Part shown: positions 1 through 8,239 of the stretch, piece by piece
How the letters are laid out: each line of letters begins with the position of its first letter
Numbering within the stretch: position 1 is the stretch's first letter
NCBI GenBank assembly: GCA_018223415.1
Contig: JAGTTQ010000001.1
Span: 3,645,365-3,709,364, forward strand
DNA length: 64,000 nucleotides
Reading direction: 5' to 3'
Origin: Eubacteriaceae bacterium Marseille-Q4139
Lineage (GTDB): Bacteria; Bacillota; Clostridia; Lachnospirales; Lachnospiraceae
The notes under the pieces: model-generated
Databases searched by the model: none
Seen by the model: only the letters and a program-made list of their open reading frames with translations
What the model was told of the DNA's origin: nothing
Position numbers and translations under genes: made by a program

Positions 1-390
1 CTTGAGGGCGCCCTGAAGCTAAAGGAGATTTCCTACATTCATGCAGAGGCATACGCCGCCGGAGAGCTGAAACATGGAACCATAGCCCTGATTACAGACG
101 GTATGCCGGTGATCGCTATTGCCACACAAAAGCACATTCTGGCGAAAACGCTTTCCAACATACGTGAAGTAAAAGCGCGCGGTGCTTACGTCATCCTGCT
201 GCTCGGAGAAGAAACTCCTTTGGAGAACGGCATTGCCGATACGGTGATACGCATCCCAAAAACAGATGACGAATTTACGGTATTCCCCATCGCTGTTGTC
301 CTTCAGCTGATCGCTTACTATGCCTCTGTACAAAAAGGGCTTGATGTGGATCAGCCGCGGAATCTCGCAAAATCGGTGACCGTCGAATAG
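1..390 (+). CDS. glmS: Glutamine-fructose-6-phosphate aminotransferase, C-terminal part (partial)
   Basis: This is the last 129 codons of an ORF that enters from the left edge. GlmS converts fructose-6-phosphate and glutamine to glucosamine-6-phosphate, the first step towards UDP-GlcNAc for peptidoglycan. The visible part is the end of the second SIS (sugar isomerase) domain: the family hallmark LEGALKLKEISYIHAEAY opens the frame, AGELKHGTIALI follows, and the protein ends in the conserved KSVTVE tail. The glutamine-amidotransferase half lies outside the window. Identification is firm; start, promoter and any glmS riboswitch cannot be seen. Confidence 0.96.
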   Translation, partial: LEGALKLKEISYIHAEAYAAGELKHGTIALITDGMPVIAIATQKHILAKTLSNIREVKARGAYVILLLGEETPLENGIADTVIRIPKTDDEFTVFPIAVVLQLIAYYASVQKGLDVDQPRNLAKSVTVE

Positions 391-413
391 GCCGAAGGCC
401 ATTCGGCCGCAAG

Positions 414-444
414 AAAAAAGCAGGCCTGTCCCGCCTGCTTTTTC
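414..444. terminator. Bidirectional rho-independent terminator
   Basis: A perfect stem (GCAGGC / GCCTGC with a 7-base loop) is flanked by an A-run on the left and a T-run on the right, so it can end transcripts in both directions. It sits between the convergent ends of glmS (+) and the cytidylate-kinase-like gene (-). Confidence 0.9.
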
Positions 445-462
445 CTTCCCTGAAAGGATGAT

Positions 463-1098
463 TTATTTTTTCGCATACGCCTGCTTTTCTTCTGCAAACG
501 CCCGGATAATCCGAATGGCCCCATCCATGCCTACTTTGCTGCTGTTGATGCAGAGGTCATAGCTCTTGCAGTCGCCCCAATGTTTGCTGGAATAGTAATT
601 ATAATAGCTAGCTCTCTTTTTATCCGTTTTAATCATGATATCTTTTGCTTTGGATTCCGTCACCTGGTACCGCTCCTGGAGCGTCTTTAGCTTGACATCC
701 TCGTCGGCACAAATGAAAACCGTCACCACGTTTGGAAAGTCTGCCAGCGCATAGTCGGCACAGCGGCCGATGATGACGCAGGATTCTTCTGATGCAAGTT
801 TTTTGATGGTATCAAACTGGGCAAGGAAGATTTTATGATTGATCGGCATATCCATATAAGCGGAATTCGTGTATCCCATGGAATATGAATCCATTACGAG
901 GGAATACAGAAAGCTGCTGGTGGGTTTTTCATCATGCGTTTCAAACAGCTCTCGGCAAAGCCCGCTGTTCTTTGCCGCCAGGGTCAAAAGCTCTTTGTCA
1001 TAACACTTAACCCCCATTTCTTCTGCAAGTTTCTGTCCGATATGTCTTCCGCCGCTTCCGCACTCTCTTCCTATTGTAATAATCAGATTTCCACTCAT
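463..1098 (-). CDS. Cytidylate kinase-like family protein
   Basis: A 211-residue P-loop protein of the cytidylate-kinase-like family (the group often labelled AAA/Cmk-like 2), distinct from housekeeping Cmk. The N-terminus has the nucleotide-binding loop GRECGSGGRHIG, and a later segment reads IIGRCADYAL, as in this family. The C-terminal part has the basic YYNYYSSKHWGD motif shared by these proteins. The substrate is unknown; a nucleotide or small-molecule kinase role is inferred only from fold. It is a single-gene unit with its own promoter at 1140-1167 and the shared terminator at 414-444. A good Shine-Dalgarno sequence (AAAGGAG) supports the ATG start. Confidence 0.85.
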   Translation of the reverse strand: MSGNLIITIGRECGSGGRHIGQKLAEEMGVKCYDKELLTLAAKNSGLCRELFETHDEKPTSSFLYSLVMDSYSMGYTNSAYMDMPINHKIFLAQFDTIKKLASEESCVIIGRCADYALADFPNVVTVFICADEDVKLKTLQERYQVTESKAKDIMIKTDKKRASYYNYYSSKHWGDCKSYDLCINSSKVGMDGAIRIIRAFAEEKQAYAKK

Positions 1099-1139
1099 AA
1101 TATACCGCTCCTTTCTGGCAATTTTATGCTCTTATCTAT

Positions 1140-1167
1140 ATTATACAATATTTTTCCGAAAATGCAA
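1140..1167 (-). promoter_or_regulatory. Sigma-A-type promoter for the cytidylate-kinase-like gene
   Basis: On the minus strand a TTGCAT -35 box is followed, after 16 bases, by a perfect TATAAT -10 box, ending about 40 bases before the start codon at 1098. The rest of the gap to 1404 is AT-rich and holds no convincing gene. Confidence 0.75.
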
Positions 1168-1308
1168 TCATAAATCATAAAAAGTACAATTCATGTGGCT
1201 GGTTCTAAATGACACTGGGATCCCAGTCGGAAACATAACTACAATGCGAAAAATATTTGATATCAACAGAGGGAGTTGTTCCTCTTTTGGTACAGAACAG
1301 GTTCGTGA

Positions 1309-1337
1309 TGGAAAAACATAGGCATAGATGTTATAAT
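1309..1337 (+). promoter_or_regulatory. Probable promoter for the APH-fold gene
   Basis: A perfect TATAAT at 1332-1337 lies 17 bases after a weak -35 (TGGAAA) and about 67 bases before the start codon at 1405. The -35 match is only 4 of 6, so this is a moderate call. A small dyad (AGAGGGA...TCCTCT) lies just upstream around 1268-1288. Confidence 0.45.
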
Positions 1338-1404
1338 GCATATGTAGGAAAAACAATAATAAATCAGAATCTGTAAAAGAGTTAATATAAGGCAGGCTAT
1401 AATA

Positions 1405-2058
1405 ATGGATTTGATTTCAAACGGCAATACAGCTGAAATATTTGAATATGATAGTCATTTAATATGCAAATTATTTTATAGGAATTACCCCTCACAATAT
1501 GCCGAACATGAATTCAATAATGCGAGAGCTGTACTGAAATCAGGCATCAATACTCCGACTGCTTATAAAATGGTATGCATTGATGGGTGTGTTGGAATTA
1601 TCTATGATAAAATCGATGGAGAAACCCTCTTATCCAAATTATCAAACAGGGAGGTTCAAGACATATGGCTTGAGAAATTCGTCAATTTTCATAAAGAAAT
1701 GATAAGTAAAACTGTCGCCAATGTAATGGATTACAAGGCTTTCCTCAAACTGCTCGCCGGGGATTCCCCGGAACTCCTAAGAAAAATCAAAGGCCTGGAA
1801 GACGACATACGCCTGCTTCATGGTGATTTCCACCCTGCCAATCTTATGGTGGATACGGCGAGAAATATGGTTTTGATTGACATGATGAATGTCTGCAAGG
1901 GACCGGCAGCATATGACGTCGCAAGAACCTATTTTTTGCTTGGACATGAGAAACAGCTGCAAAGAATGTATTTAGAAAAAATGGAATTTGAATTATCCGA
2001 AATTATGCCCTATTTCGAGGTGATTTCATCTCTTCGAGCAAAGGAATCCCCAAAATAA
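1405..2058 (+). CDS. Aminoglycoside-phosphotransferase-fold kinase-like protein
   Basis: A 217-residue protein with the APH/choline-kinase fold. The catalytic loop HGDFHPANLMVD (about residues 139-150) contains the catalytic Asp and the metal-binding Asn. The following metal motif, normally IDW or IDF, is present as LIDMMNV. The N-terminal lobe is short: the nucleotide loop is SNGNTAEIFEYD and the lysine-bearing strand appears to be LICKLFYR. It is a lone plus-strand gene in a minus-strand region, with many AT-rich codons unlike its neighbours, which suggests acquisition. Substrate is unknown; similarity to resistance kinases is only at fold level, so resistance should not be assumed. The ribosome site before the ATG is weak. 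Confidence 0.75.
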   Translation: MDLISNGNTAEIFEYDSHLICKLFYRNYPSQYAEHEFNNARAVLKSGINTPTAYKMVCIDGCVGIIYDKIDGETLLSKLSNREVQDIWLEKFVNFHKEMISKTVANVMDYKAFLKLLAGDSPELLRKIKGLEDDIRLLHGDFHPANLMVDTARNMVLIDMMNVCKGPAAYDVARTYFLLGHEKQLQRMYLEKMEFELSEIMPYFEVISSLRAKESPK

Positions 2059-2091
2059 AAAGAACAGCCAGCCCTCCCGCGCCAACTGTCC
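2057..2091 (-). terminator. Rho-independent terminator after the rluD-type gene
   Basis: Read on the minus strand, an 11-bp stem with some G-T pairs (GGACAGTTGGC with GCTGGCTGTTC) is followed by TTTTT. It lies about 35 bases past the stop at 2126 and would close the HlyD-yggS-sepF-ylmH-aroB-lspA-rluD transcript. Confidence 0.6.
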
Positions 2092-2125
2092 TTGCTCAGA
2101 CATAAATACAAATTCTTCTTCTCTC

Positions 2126-3040
2126 TCACTCTCTCGGCAGAGTCCTTAAAAGCTTTTCAAAATATTCCGGCAGCGGCGCCGAAAACTCCATATACTTCCC
2201 GCTCCGCGGATGCACAAATCCAAGGACACCGGCATGGAGTGTCTGGCCCTCGAGCCGGTAGGGACACCTGGCCGGGCCGTAAACCGCGTCGCCGAGAAGC
2301 GGATGGCCGATGCTTGCCATGTGGACACGGATCTGATGGGTGCGCCCGGTCTCCAGCCGGCATTCGATATGAGTATAATCACGAAACCGGTTCAGCACAT
2401 GGTAATGCGTTACCGCCGGCTTCCCGTTTCTCTCATTGATGCTCATCTTCTTTCTGTCCTGGGGATTCCGCCCGATGGGCGCGTCCACCGTCCCCTCGTC
2501 TGTTTTCAGGCGGCCATGGACAATGGCCTGGTACCGCCTCGTAATCGAATGTTCCTTTAACTGCTCCGCGATGGAACGGTGGGAAACATCATTTTTGCAG
2601 GCGATGATGACGCCGGTGGTGTCCATGTCGATCCGATGGACAATCCCCGGCCGCAGCACGCCGTTGATGCCGGAAAGGCTGTCACGGCAATGGTACATGA
2701 GCGCGTTGACAAGCGTGCCGGAATAATGCCCGGCAGCCGGATGGACGACCATTCCTTTCGGCTTGTTGACAAGGATCACATCCTCATCCTCATAAAGAAT
2801 ATCCAGGGGAAACGGTTCCGGAAGGATTTCCGGCTTGGCGGCCTCCGGCACCTCAAAAACGATCAAATCGCCCTCTGAAAGCCGGAAACTGGCCTTTACG
2901 GCCTGGCCGTTTACCGATACCTCCCCCGACTTTAAAAGCTTCTGGAGGAACGAGCGGGAAAGCTCCTCGCACTGTTCGGCAAGGAATTTGTCGATCCGGT
3001 CGTCTGTCCCGTCCTCCTCCACAAAAATTTCCTGTCTCAA
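2126..3040 (-). CDS. rluD: RluA/RluD-family pseudouridine synthase
   Basis: A 304-residue enzyme that isomerises uridine to pseudouridine in RNA, probably 23S rRNA. An S4 RNA-binding domain fills roughly residues 1-75 (IDKFLAEQCEELSRSFLQKL), followed by the catalytic domain. The catalytic motif HRIDMDTTG (family HRLDxxTSG) carries the active-site Asp, and GRTHQIRVHMASIGHPLLGD is the classical C-terminal signature. Its start overlaps the end of lspA by 4 bases (ATGA), so the two are translationally coupled. The lspA-rluD pair is common in Firmicutes. RluD rather than RluC/RluA specificity is assumed from domain layout and context. Confidence 0.9.
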   Translation of the reverse strand: MRQEIFVEEDGTDDRIDKFLAEQCEELSRSFLQKLLKSGEVSVNGQAVKASFRLSEGDLIVFEVPEAAKPEILPEPFPLDILYEDEDVILVNKPKGMVVHPAAGHYSGTLVNALMYHCRDSLSGINGVLRPGIVHRIDMDTTGVIIACKNDVSHRSIAEQLKEHSITRRYQAIVHGRLKTDEGTVDAPIGRNPQDRKKMSINERNGKPAVTHYHVLNRFRDYTHIECRLETGRTHQIRVHMASIGHPLLGDAVYGPARCPYRLEGQTLHAGVLGFVHPRSGKYMEFSAPLPEYFEKLLRTLPRE

Positions 3041-3552
3041 TCCGTCTTCTCCTTTTTGTCTGAGAGGAAGGAAAGCTCCTCATCCTTATAGAAAAATCCA
3101 ACCAGCAGAATCAAACAGGCGGCAGACACGACTACAAAGCAGTCCGCCACATTAAAAATCGGAAAGTCAATCAGCTTAAAGTAGAAAAAATCCACCACAA
3201 AGCCACGCATTGCCCGGTCAATCAGGTTTCCGAGAGCTCCGGAAGCGAGAAGCACCATGCAGGCAAACAGCGGGAAAAACCGCTTCTCCCACGGGAGCCT
3301 GGCAAGAAAAAGGAGCACAACGACGAGCACCGCACCGGCCACGAGAAAGAAAAAGCCATGCTTTCCCTGAAGGATCCCGAAGGCTGCCCCCCGGTTTTCC
3401 GAGTACAGAAGCTCAAATACGCCGTTCCATATCACAATGGGCCCGCCGGTACGCAGGCCGTTATAGGCAAGGGCCTTTGTCCACTGGTCGAAGGCTGTCA
3501 GGAGAGCCGTGAGCACAGCGAAAAGCCCGTACCGTTTCCATAATTTATCCAT
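3037..3552 (-). CDS. lspA: Signal peptidase II (lipoprotein signal peptidase)
   Basis: A 171-residue integral membrane aspartyl protease that removes signal peptides from diacylglyceryl-modified prolipoproteins. Four hydrophobic segments are visible. The two catalytic Asp regions are present: GNLIDRAMRGFVVDF and FNVADCFV. The N-terminal DQWTK motif after the first helix is also typical. It sits between aroB (17-base gap) and rluD (4-base overlap). Likely clients in this window include the lipobox proteins at 8751-9719 and 53486-54610. Confidence 0.95.
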   Translation of the reverse strand: MDKLWKRYGLFAVLTALLTAFDQWTKALAYNGLRTGGPIVIWNGVFELLYSENRGAAFGILQGKHGFFFLVAGAVLVVVLLFLARLPWEKRFFPLFACMVLLASGALGNLIDRAMRGFVVDFFYFKLIDFPIFNVADCFVVVSAACLILLVGFFYKDEELSFLSDKKEKTD

Positions 3553-3569
3553 GAAAAACCTCTCAAGTC

Positions 3570-4667
3570 TTACAGAATGACAGAAAGCGCCTCTTTCATC
3601 TCTTCCTCCGACACCGTCCTGTCAATAAAGGCATGGCCGATCCCATCAAGAAGGATGAACTTGATTACTCCGGCTTCCATCTTTTTATCATTTTTTGTCG
3701 CGCGGATGACATCCTCCGGACGAAGGCCTGATACATGGGAAGGGATGCCGTAAAGCTCCATGGCCCTTCTGTAAGCGTCCATATCCGCCTGGGACACAAG
3801 GCCGCGTTTCCGGCAGATCTCCATGGCAGCCAGGGCGCCGAGGGCCACACAGTGCCCGTGAAGCATCGTCAAACATTTAAGCTTTTCAATGGCATGACCG
3901 AGGGTATGGCCGAAATTAAGCGTGGCACGCTCGTTCTGCTCGGTCGGGTCGATCTCCACCACTTCCCGCTTAATCATGCAGCTCCCCGTTATCATCATAC
4001 GGCAGGCCTCAGGATCCAGTGCCAGTATCCTTTCATGATTTTCCATGAGCCAGGAAAAATATCCGGCATCACGGATCAGCCCGTGCTTGATGACCTCTCC
4101 CATACCGGCGGTAAACTGCTCGGCCGGAAGGGTTCTTAAAACGGAAATATTCATGTAGACGAGCCGCGGCATGTGGAACGCACCCACCATGTTTTTATAG
4201 GAGTCAAAATCCACGCCGGTCTTTCCGCCGATGCTGGAATCCACCTGGGAAAGGAGCGTCGTCGGGATCTGGATGAAGCCCACGCCGCGAAGGTACGTGG
4301 CAGCCGCAAAGCCGCAGAGGTCGCCGACTACGCCGCCGCCAAGAGCAATCAGGATATCCTTTCTGTCAAAATGCTCCAGGATTAAGTGCTCGTAAAGCCC
4401 GCGGACCGTGTCCAGGTTCTTGCTCCCCTCTCCTGCCGGGAACACATACTCTGCGACGGCAGAAGCCTTGTCCGCAACGGCCGCACGCACGGCCTCAAGA
4501 TAAAGCGGCGCCACATTGGCATCCGTCACGATGCAGAATTTTCGCCCGGAAAGCCCCAGTGCGGCGATCTCCTCCCCAAGCCCGTCAAAGGAATCCCTGA
4601 GTACAATATCGTAAATCACATCCCCGTCCCGGCGGATGGGGATCCGCTCCAAACTGTTCATTTCCAT
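3570..4667 (-). CDS. aroB: 3-dehydroquinate synthase
   Basis: A 365-residue NAD- and metal-dependent enzyme of the shikimate pathway that converts DAHP to 3-dehydroquinate. The NAD-binding glycine motif ALGGGVVGDLCGFAA and the PTTLLSQVDSSIGGKTGVD segment are textbook, and the metal ligands fit GMGEVIKHGLI (Glu) and NFGHTLGHAIE (His). Length is normal. It lies in the ylmH-aroB-lspA stretch with a 13-base gap from ylmH. The start at MEMNSL has a second ATG two codons in; either is possible. Confidence 0.96.
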   Translation of the reverse strand: MEMNSLERIPIRRDGDVIYDIVLRDSFDGLGEEIAALGLSGRKFCIVTDANVAPLYLEAVRAAVADKASAVAEYVFPAGEGSKNLDTVRGLYEHLILEHFDRKDILIALGGGVVGDLCGFAAATYLRGVGFIQIPTTLLSQVDSSIGGKTGVDFDSYKNMVGAFHMPRLVYMNISVLRTLPAEQFTAGMGEVIKHGLIRDAGYFSWLMENHERILALDPEACRMMITGSCMIKREVVEIDPTEQNERATLNFGHTLGHAIEKLKCLTMLHGHCVALGALAAMEICRKRGLVSQADMDAYRRAMELYGIPSHVSGLRPEDVIRATKNDKKMEAGVIKFILLDGIGHAFIDRTVSEEEMKEALSVIL

Positions 4668-4680
4668 GTCGTATCCTCCG

Positions 4681-5433
4681 TTACTTGTACTGGCGCAGCG
4701 TCACCATCGTGCGCCCCTTTTTCGTCTGGCTTCCCTCTCCGGCAAAGGAAAATTTCCCGATCCCGCGGATGGAAAGAATATCTCCTTCATGGACAGGCTG
4801 GCTCGCAGAAAGCACCAGGCGGCCGTTTAAAAAGACTTTCTCCCCTTCGATGAGAGAAACTGCCTTCGCGCGGGAAAGACGGCCTGCAAGGGCCGCTATG
4901 CTGTCGATACGGAGAGAGCTTACGCTGCCGGTGATCTCGTCGTACTCCGGAGCCGGGACGGACACGGCCTCACATGGCGTCACAGAGACGCTTGTATGGC
5001 GCACCGACACGAGATTCTCCGCCAGGTACCGGCTCATTTCCTTCAGTACGAACACATAGGCCTCCGTACCGTGCACCAGGATATCGCCCATGACAGAACG
5101 CTCGACGCCCAGGTTCATGATGGCGCCCAGATAATCCCTGTGGGTCAGGGCCTCGGCGAACTTCGCATTTAACGGCGAAATCCTCAGACATTCAAAAGGA
5201 GGTTCCCATAAAACCTCCTCATATGACGGAAGAAAGCAAACAACCTTCCTCTCCGCCGCCTCGTATCCGCCGGCCAGTTCATACCGCACCGGCGGAAGCG
5301 AGCCGGCAATGGTCTGGAAAATTGTCTGCTCATTCAGGGTCAGAAAATCCGTATGGACAGGAACATCACGCCGGTAAGCATTACCTGCAAGCTCCTGTAT
5401 TCTGTTTCTGAAAATCTGCTCCTCTTTTTCCAT
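4681..5433 (-). CDS. ylmH: YlmH-family RNA-binding protein (S4 domain)
   Basis: A 250-residue protein of the YlmH family, encoded near sepF in many Gram-positive division clusters. The N-terminal two-thirds matches the family core (segments ECLRISPLNAKFAEALTHRD and LGAIMNLGVERSVMGDI). The C-terminal 70 residues form an S4 RNA-binding domain (IAALAGRLSRAKAVSLIEGE, then GDILSIRGIGKFSF). YlmH homologues have been linked to ribosome-associated roles. It sits 10 bases after sepF. Shortened linkage to yggS-sepF supports the assignment. Confidence 0.9.
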   Translation of the reverse strand: MEKEEQIFRNRIQELAGNAYRRDVPVHTDFLTLNEQTIFQTIAGSLPPVRYELAGGYEAAERKVVCFLPSYEEVLWEPPFECLRISPLNAKFAEALTHRDYLGAIMNLGVERSVMGDILVHGTEAYVFVLKEMSRYLAENLVSVRHTSVSVTPCEAVSVPAPEYDEITGSVSSLRIDSIAALAGRLSRAKAVSLIEGEKVFLNGRLVLSASQPVHEGDILSIRGIGKFSFAGEGSQTKKGRTMVTLRQYK

Positions 5434-5443
5434 GGCATGTCCC

Positions 5444-5962
5444 TTACAGATGGATATTTAGCCCGGAAACGTCCAGAGCGCCGCCGGCTGCCAGGATATC
5501 CTGGAAATCGCCGGAAAGCTCCACGGTCTGCGGCGTCGCAATAAAGATGTAATTGGAAATCTTCTGAAGATTGCCGTTCATCGAATATGTGGCTCCTGAC
5601 GTAAAGTCGATGATTCTCTGAGCCACCTCCGTGTGGATGCCCTCCATATTGAGGACGACAGCCTTTCCGGCCAGCAGGTAGTCGCAGATTTCCTTTGCAT
5701 CGTCCATAGACGTGGGCTTTACAAGGGATACTTCCATGCTGCGCCGCATGGAAACCACCTTATTTCCGGCAGGGCGCGGAAGGAACCGCGGTCTCGCCTG
5801 CTCTGCGGAATCATAATCATCGTCAAAGTCATCGTCACTTTTCTTGAAAAAGCCCTTTCTTGCAGGCCTGTCCTCGTCCTCGTAATCGTCATCTAAGAAG
5901 TAATCTTCGTTTTCATCGTCGTTTAAACGCATTGTATCCATCAGTTTGCTAAGAATGCTCAT
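5444..5962 (-). CDS. sepF: Cell division protein SepF
   Basis: A 172-residue FtsZ-binding protein that bundles FtsZ filaments and anchors the Z-ring to the membrane. The N-terminus (MSILSKLMDTMRL) fits the amphipathic membrane-binding helix. A long acidic linker rich in Asp/Glu follows (residues 14-60), then the SepF/DUF552 domain, with conserved VVLNMEGI and QRIIDFTSGATYSMNG segments. The start codon shares one base with the yggS stop (TAATG), which indicates coupled translation. Context yggS-sepF-ylmH matches the division cluster of other Firmicutes. Confidence 0.94.
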   Translation of the reverse strand: MSILSKLMDTMRLNDDENEDYFLDDDYEDEDRPARKGFFKKSDDDFDDDYDSAEQARPRFLPRPAGNKVVSMRRSMEVSLVKPTSMDDAKEICDYLLAGKAVVLNMEGIHTEVAQRIIDFTSGATYSMNGNLQKISNYIFIATPQTVELSGDFQDILAAGGALDVSGLNIHL

Positions 5963-6663
5963 TATACTTTCTCTCCAATCTGCCTGGAACCAAAAATCCC
6001 GGTTCCAACTCTTATCATGGTTGCTCCTTCTTCAATGGCGACTTCATAATCTCCCGTCATGCCCATCGAGAGAACACTCATAGTACCATTATCAATGTTT
6101 TTACTTTTGATGTCAACATATAATTGATATAAATCTTGAAAAACTTTTCGATTATCCTCTGCATTTTCGACATTTGGCGCAATGGTCATGAGTCCCTTTA
6201 CGCGGACATGGGGAAACGCTGCGATGGCTTTCACGGCTTCCTCCGTCTCCTCCAGGAAAAACCCGAACTTGCTCTCTTCCCTAGCAGCGTTGACCTCCAA
6301 AAGGATGTCGCTGACGATCCCCTTTTTCTCCGACTCCTTTTCAATCTTTTCTGCCAGCCGGAGGCTGTCCACGGAGTGAATCATGGAAACCTTCCCAACC
6401 ACCTGGTGCACCTTGTTAGTCTGAAGGTGGCCGATCATATGAAACACGCAGTCCTCCGGCATCTGCGGAAGCTTTTCCAGAATCTCCTGCACCTTATTTT
6501 CTCCAAACACGCGCGTGCCCGCATCATATGCCTCCATGAGCATGGAAACCGGCTTCGTCTTGCTGACTGCAATTAACGTCACCTCGCCGGGCTCCCTTCC
6601 TGCCCTTTCGCATGCGGCTGCCATCCGCTCTCTTACCTGCGAAAGATTTTCGCTGATACTCAT
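5962..6663 (-). CDS. yggS: YggS-family pyridoxal-phosphate homeostasis protein
   Basis: A 233-residue PLP-binding protein of the YggS/YlmE family, a TIM-barrel related to alanine racemase without known catalysis, involved in PLP homeostasis. The PLP lysine is in VTLIAVSKTKPVSML; the family motifs GENKVQEI and HMIGHLQTNKV follow, and the C-terminal phosphate loop is VLSMGMTGDYEVAI with IRVGTGIFG. The start is supported by an ideal AAGGAGG 8 bases upstream. The 3' third (about 6040-6190) is clearly more AT-rich than the rest of the gene and its neighbours. Confidence 0.94.
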   Translation of the reverse strand: MSISENLSQVRERMAAACERAGREPGEVTLIAVSKTKPVSMLMEAYDAGTRVFGENKVQEILEKLPQMPEDCVFHMIGHLQTNKVHQVVGKVSMIHSVDSLRLAEKIEKESEKKGIVSDILLEVNAAREESKFGFFLEETEEAVKAIAAFPHVRVKGLMTIAPNVENAEDNRKVFQDLYQLYVDIKSKNIDNGTMSVLSMGMTGDYEVAIEEGATMIRVGTGIFGSRQIGEKV

Positions 6664-6681
6664 ACTGTTTCCTCCTTGTAG

Positions 6682-8088
6682 CTACTGATAAATGATTGTC
6701 CCTTCCTGTCCGACGGCTGCAGCATCCAAAACGATGTGATCGTAGACGGAGAGGCCGTAGTCCGAACCCTTTTTAATCGTATAATATTCATCATTGGAAG
6801 AGAGAATTTCAATCCTCTTAAACACGGTATAGCCGCGGTTGATGTTGTAAACGCCCTGGAGCGCCGCTGTGGCGCCGATCTGGTAACGCTCCTGGGAATC
6901 TGCCTTTACGATATAATCGCCGGCCCTGAACTCGCTGTTGTCCCAGGCGCCCACATAATAATAATCATCGTCAGAATTATAGATGGTGGCTGACGTCAGT
7001 ACCATGCTGGCCGTCCCGTCCTCGTTGTAGGTTTCCTTATAAAAGCCGCGTGCTGCCCCTGTTTCAGAGCGGACAAGGAATTCCTTCGGAATCAGGTAGA
7101 ACCGCTCCTCCGTCACGGCGCTCCGCGGGATTTTTAAGCCGCGGACTTCCTCCGTGACAATCTCAAAATCCACGAACCTGTCTGAAATAAACTGTTCCAT
7201 ATACTTTGTAAAATCCAGCCGCCCGTATGTGGCACCGTCGGCTCCGGTAAACATGGAAAAGGCCGCGGTGGTCTGAAGGCCGCCGCCGGAAAACTTCACG
7301 GTCAGAGACGTCCTGCCGCTTAAGGAACTGATCTCCGCCTCCGTAAGCGGGAATACGATGCACCAGTCCTCAGAAGTCACGAGCTTATAGGCCGGCGCCC
7401 CGGTCTCCACAAGCTGCCCCGATTTGATGTTTGTCCTCGTATAGGAAGAACGGTCAAAGGTTTCAGCCGTTACCTGGTTCGGGGCTGTCCCATCGAGGGA
7501 ATCAATGGAGTAAGAAACAATGCCGGATGCATCGGCGCGCACCTGGCTGAAATTGACGCCCATCTCGGAAACCACGCTGTCCAGATTTTTTAACGTATCC
7601 ACGTTGACGAACTCTAACACCTCGGAATCCAGCGTATATTTGGCGTCATAGACGCTGTGGAAAGCGGCGTCTGTAAACGTCTGGCTGAAGGAAGAGAGCT
7701 GCTTTTTGATGGTCGACAAATTTTCCTGGGAAAGCACCACGGAGCTGTCGGCCTGCGCGGCCAAAAGCTCAGAGAGCGTCCCGGTCTCGTCGATGGAATA
7801 AATCCTTGTCCCGACGGCGGCCCGTTTCCCTTCTCTGAGGTAATAGTTGATATTTCCGGCCCTGTCCGTGTACTTCGTCTCTTCCTCACGGAAAATAATG
7901 CCCGTATGGCGCTGGTCATTTACGATGCCGCCCTCGGACACCTCATAAAACTCGATTTTGTCGCGTCTGATGTAGGTATATACATAAAAAGCCATGTATG
8001 CAAAAATGAGGGCAAAAATAATCATGCCCACATTGATATTTAACGGCCGGCGATACCGAACGACTTTCTTTGTCTTTTTCTTCGCCAT
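6682..8088 (-). CDS. HlyD-like membrane-anchored protein (cell-division cluster)
   Basis: A 468-residue protein with a basic N-terminus (MAKKKTKKVVRYRRP), one transmembrane segment (about residues 18-40), and a large extracytoplasmic part with HlyD/biotinyl-lipoyl-like stretches (EGKRAAVGTRIYSIDETG near residue 90; later SGQLVETGAPAYKLV). Automated annotation usually calls such genes HlyD-family adaptor subunits, but no transporter partner lies nearby. The start at 8088 was chosen because GGGAGG lies 7 bases upstream; an in-frame ATG at 8145 lacks such a site. It is 18 bases upstream of yggS, suggesting a link to envelope growth or division. Function unknown. Confidence 0.8.
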   Translation of the reverse strand: MAKKKTKKVVRYRRPLNINVGMIIFALIFAYMAFYVYTYIRRDKIEFYEVSEGGIVNDQRHTGIIFREEETKYTDRAGNINYYLREGKRAAVGTRIYSIDETGTLSELLAAQADSSVVLSQENLSTIKKQLSSFSQTFTDAAFHSVYDAKYTLDSEVLEFVNVDTLKNLDSVVSEMGVNFSQVRADASGIVSYSIDSLDGTAPNQVTAETFDRSSYTRTNIKSGQLVETGAPAYKLVTSEDWCIVFPLTEAEISSLSGRTSLTVKFSGGGLQTTAAFSMFTGADGATYGRLDFTKYMEQFISDRFVDFEIVTEEVRGLKIPRSAVTEERFYLIPKEFLVRSETGAARGFYKETYNEDGTASMVLTSATIYNSDDDYYYVGAWDNSEFRAGDYIVKADSQERYQIGATAALQGVYNINRGYTVFKRIEILSSNDEYYTIKKGSDYGLSVYDHIVLDAAAVGQEGTIIYQ

Positions 8089-8239
8089 CCCAAAACCTCC
8101 CGGCAGATACTTCCCGGCCGGATTCCTGTACGGCCGGGCTACCATTCATTATAAAAGCATCGGGCTGAAAATTCAAGAAAAAATGGCATAAACGAAAGTC
8201 TATGCCATTGATTTTCCATATCATAGGTTTTCTGTATTC

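Noticed and set aside
1168..1356. Small minus-strand ORF of 62 codons between the two kinase-like genes
   Set aside because: No ribosome site, no recognisable family, and it overlaps the promoter region of the plus-strand gene; composition is like non-coding AT-rich DNA.
1405..2058. Aminoglycoside resistance gene
   Set aside because: Only the general APH fold is visible; length, N-lobe and metal motif do not match known resistance enzymes closely enough to claim resistance.
2092..2726. Several plus-strand ORFs opposite the rluD-type gene
   Set aside because: They are antisense shadows of a clearly coding gene, Arg/Pro-rich with no family features. The same applies to plus-strand ORFs opposite mutL, mutS, mrdA, lanM and alaS.
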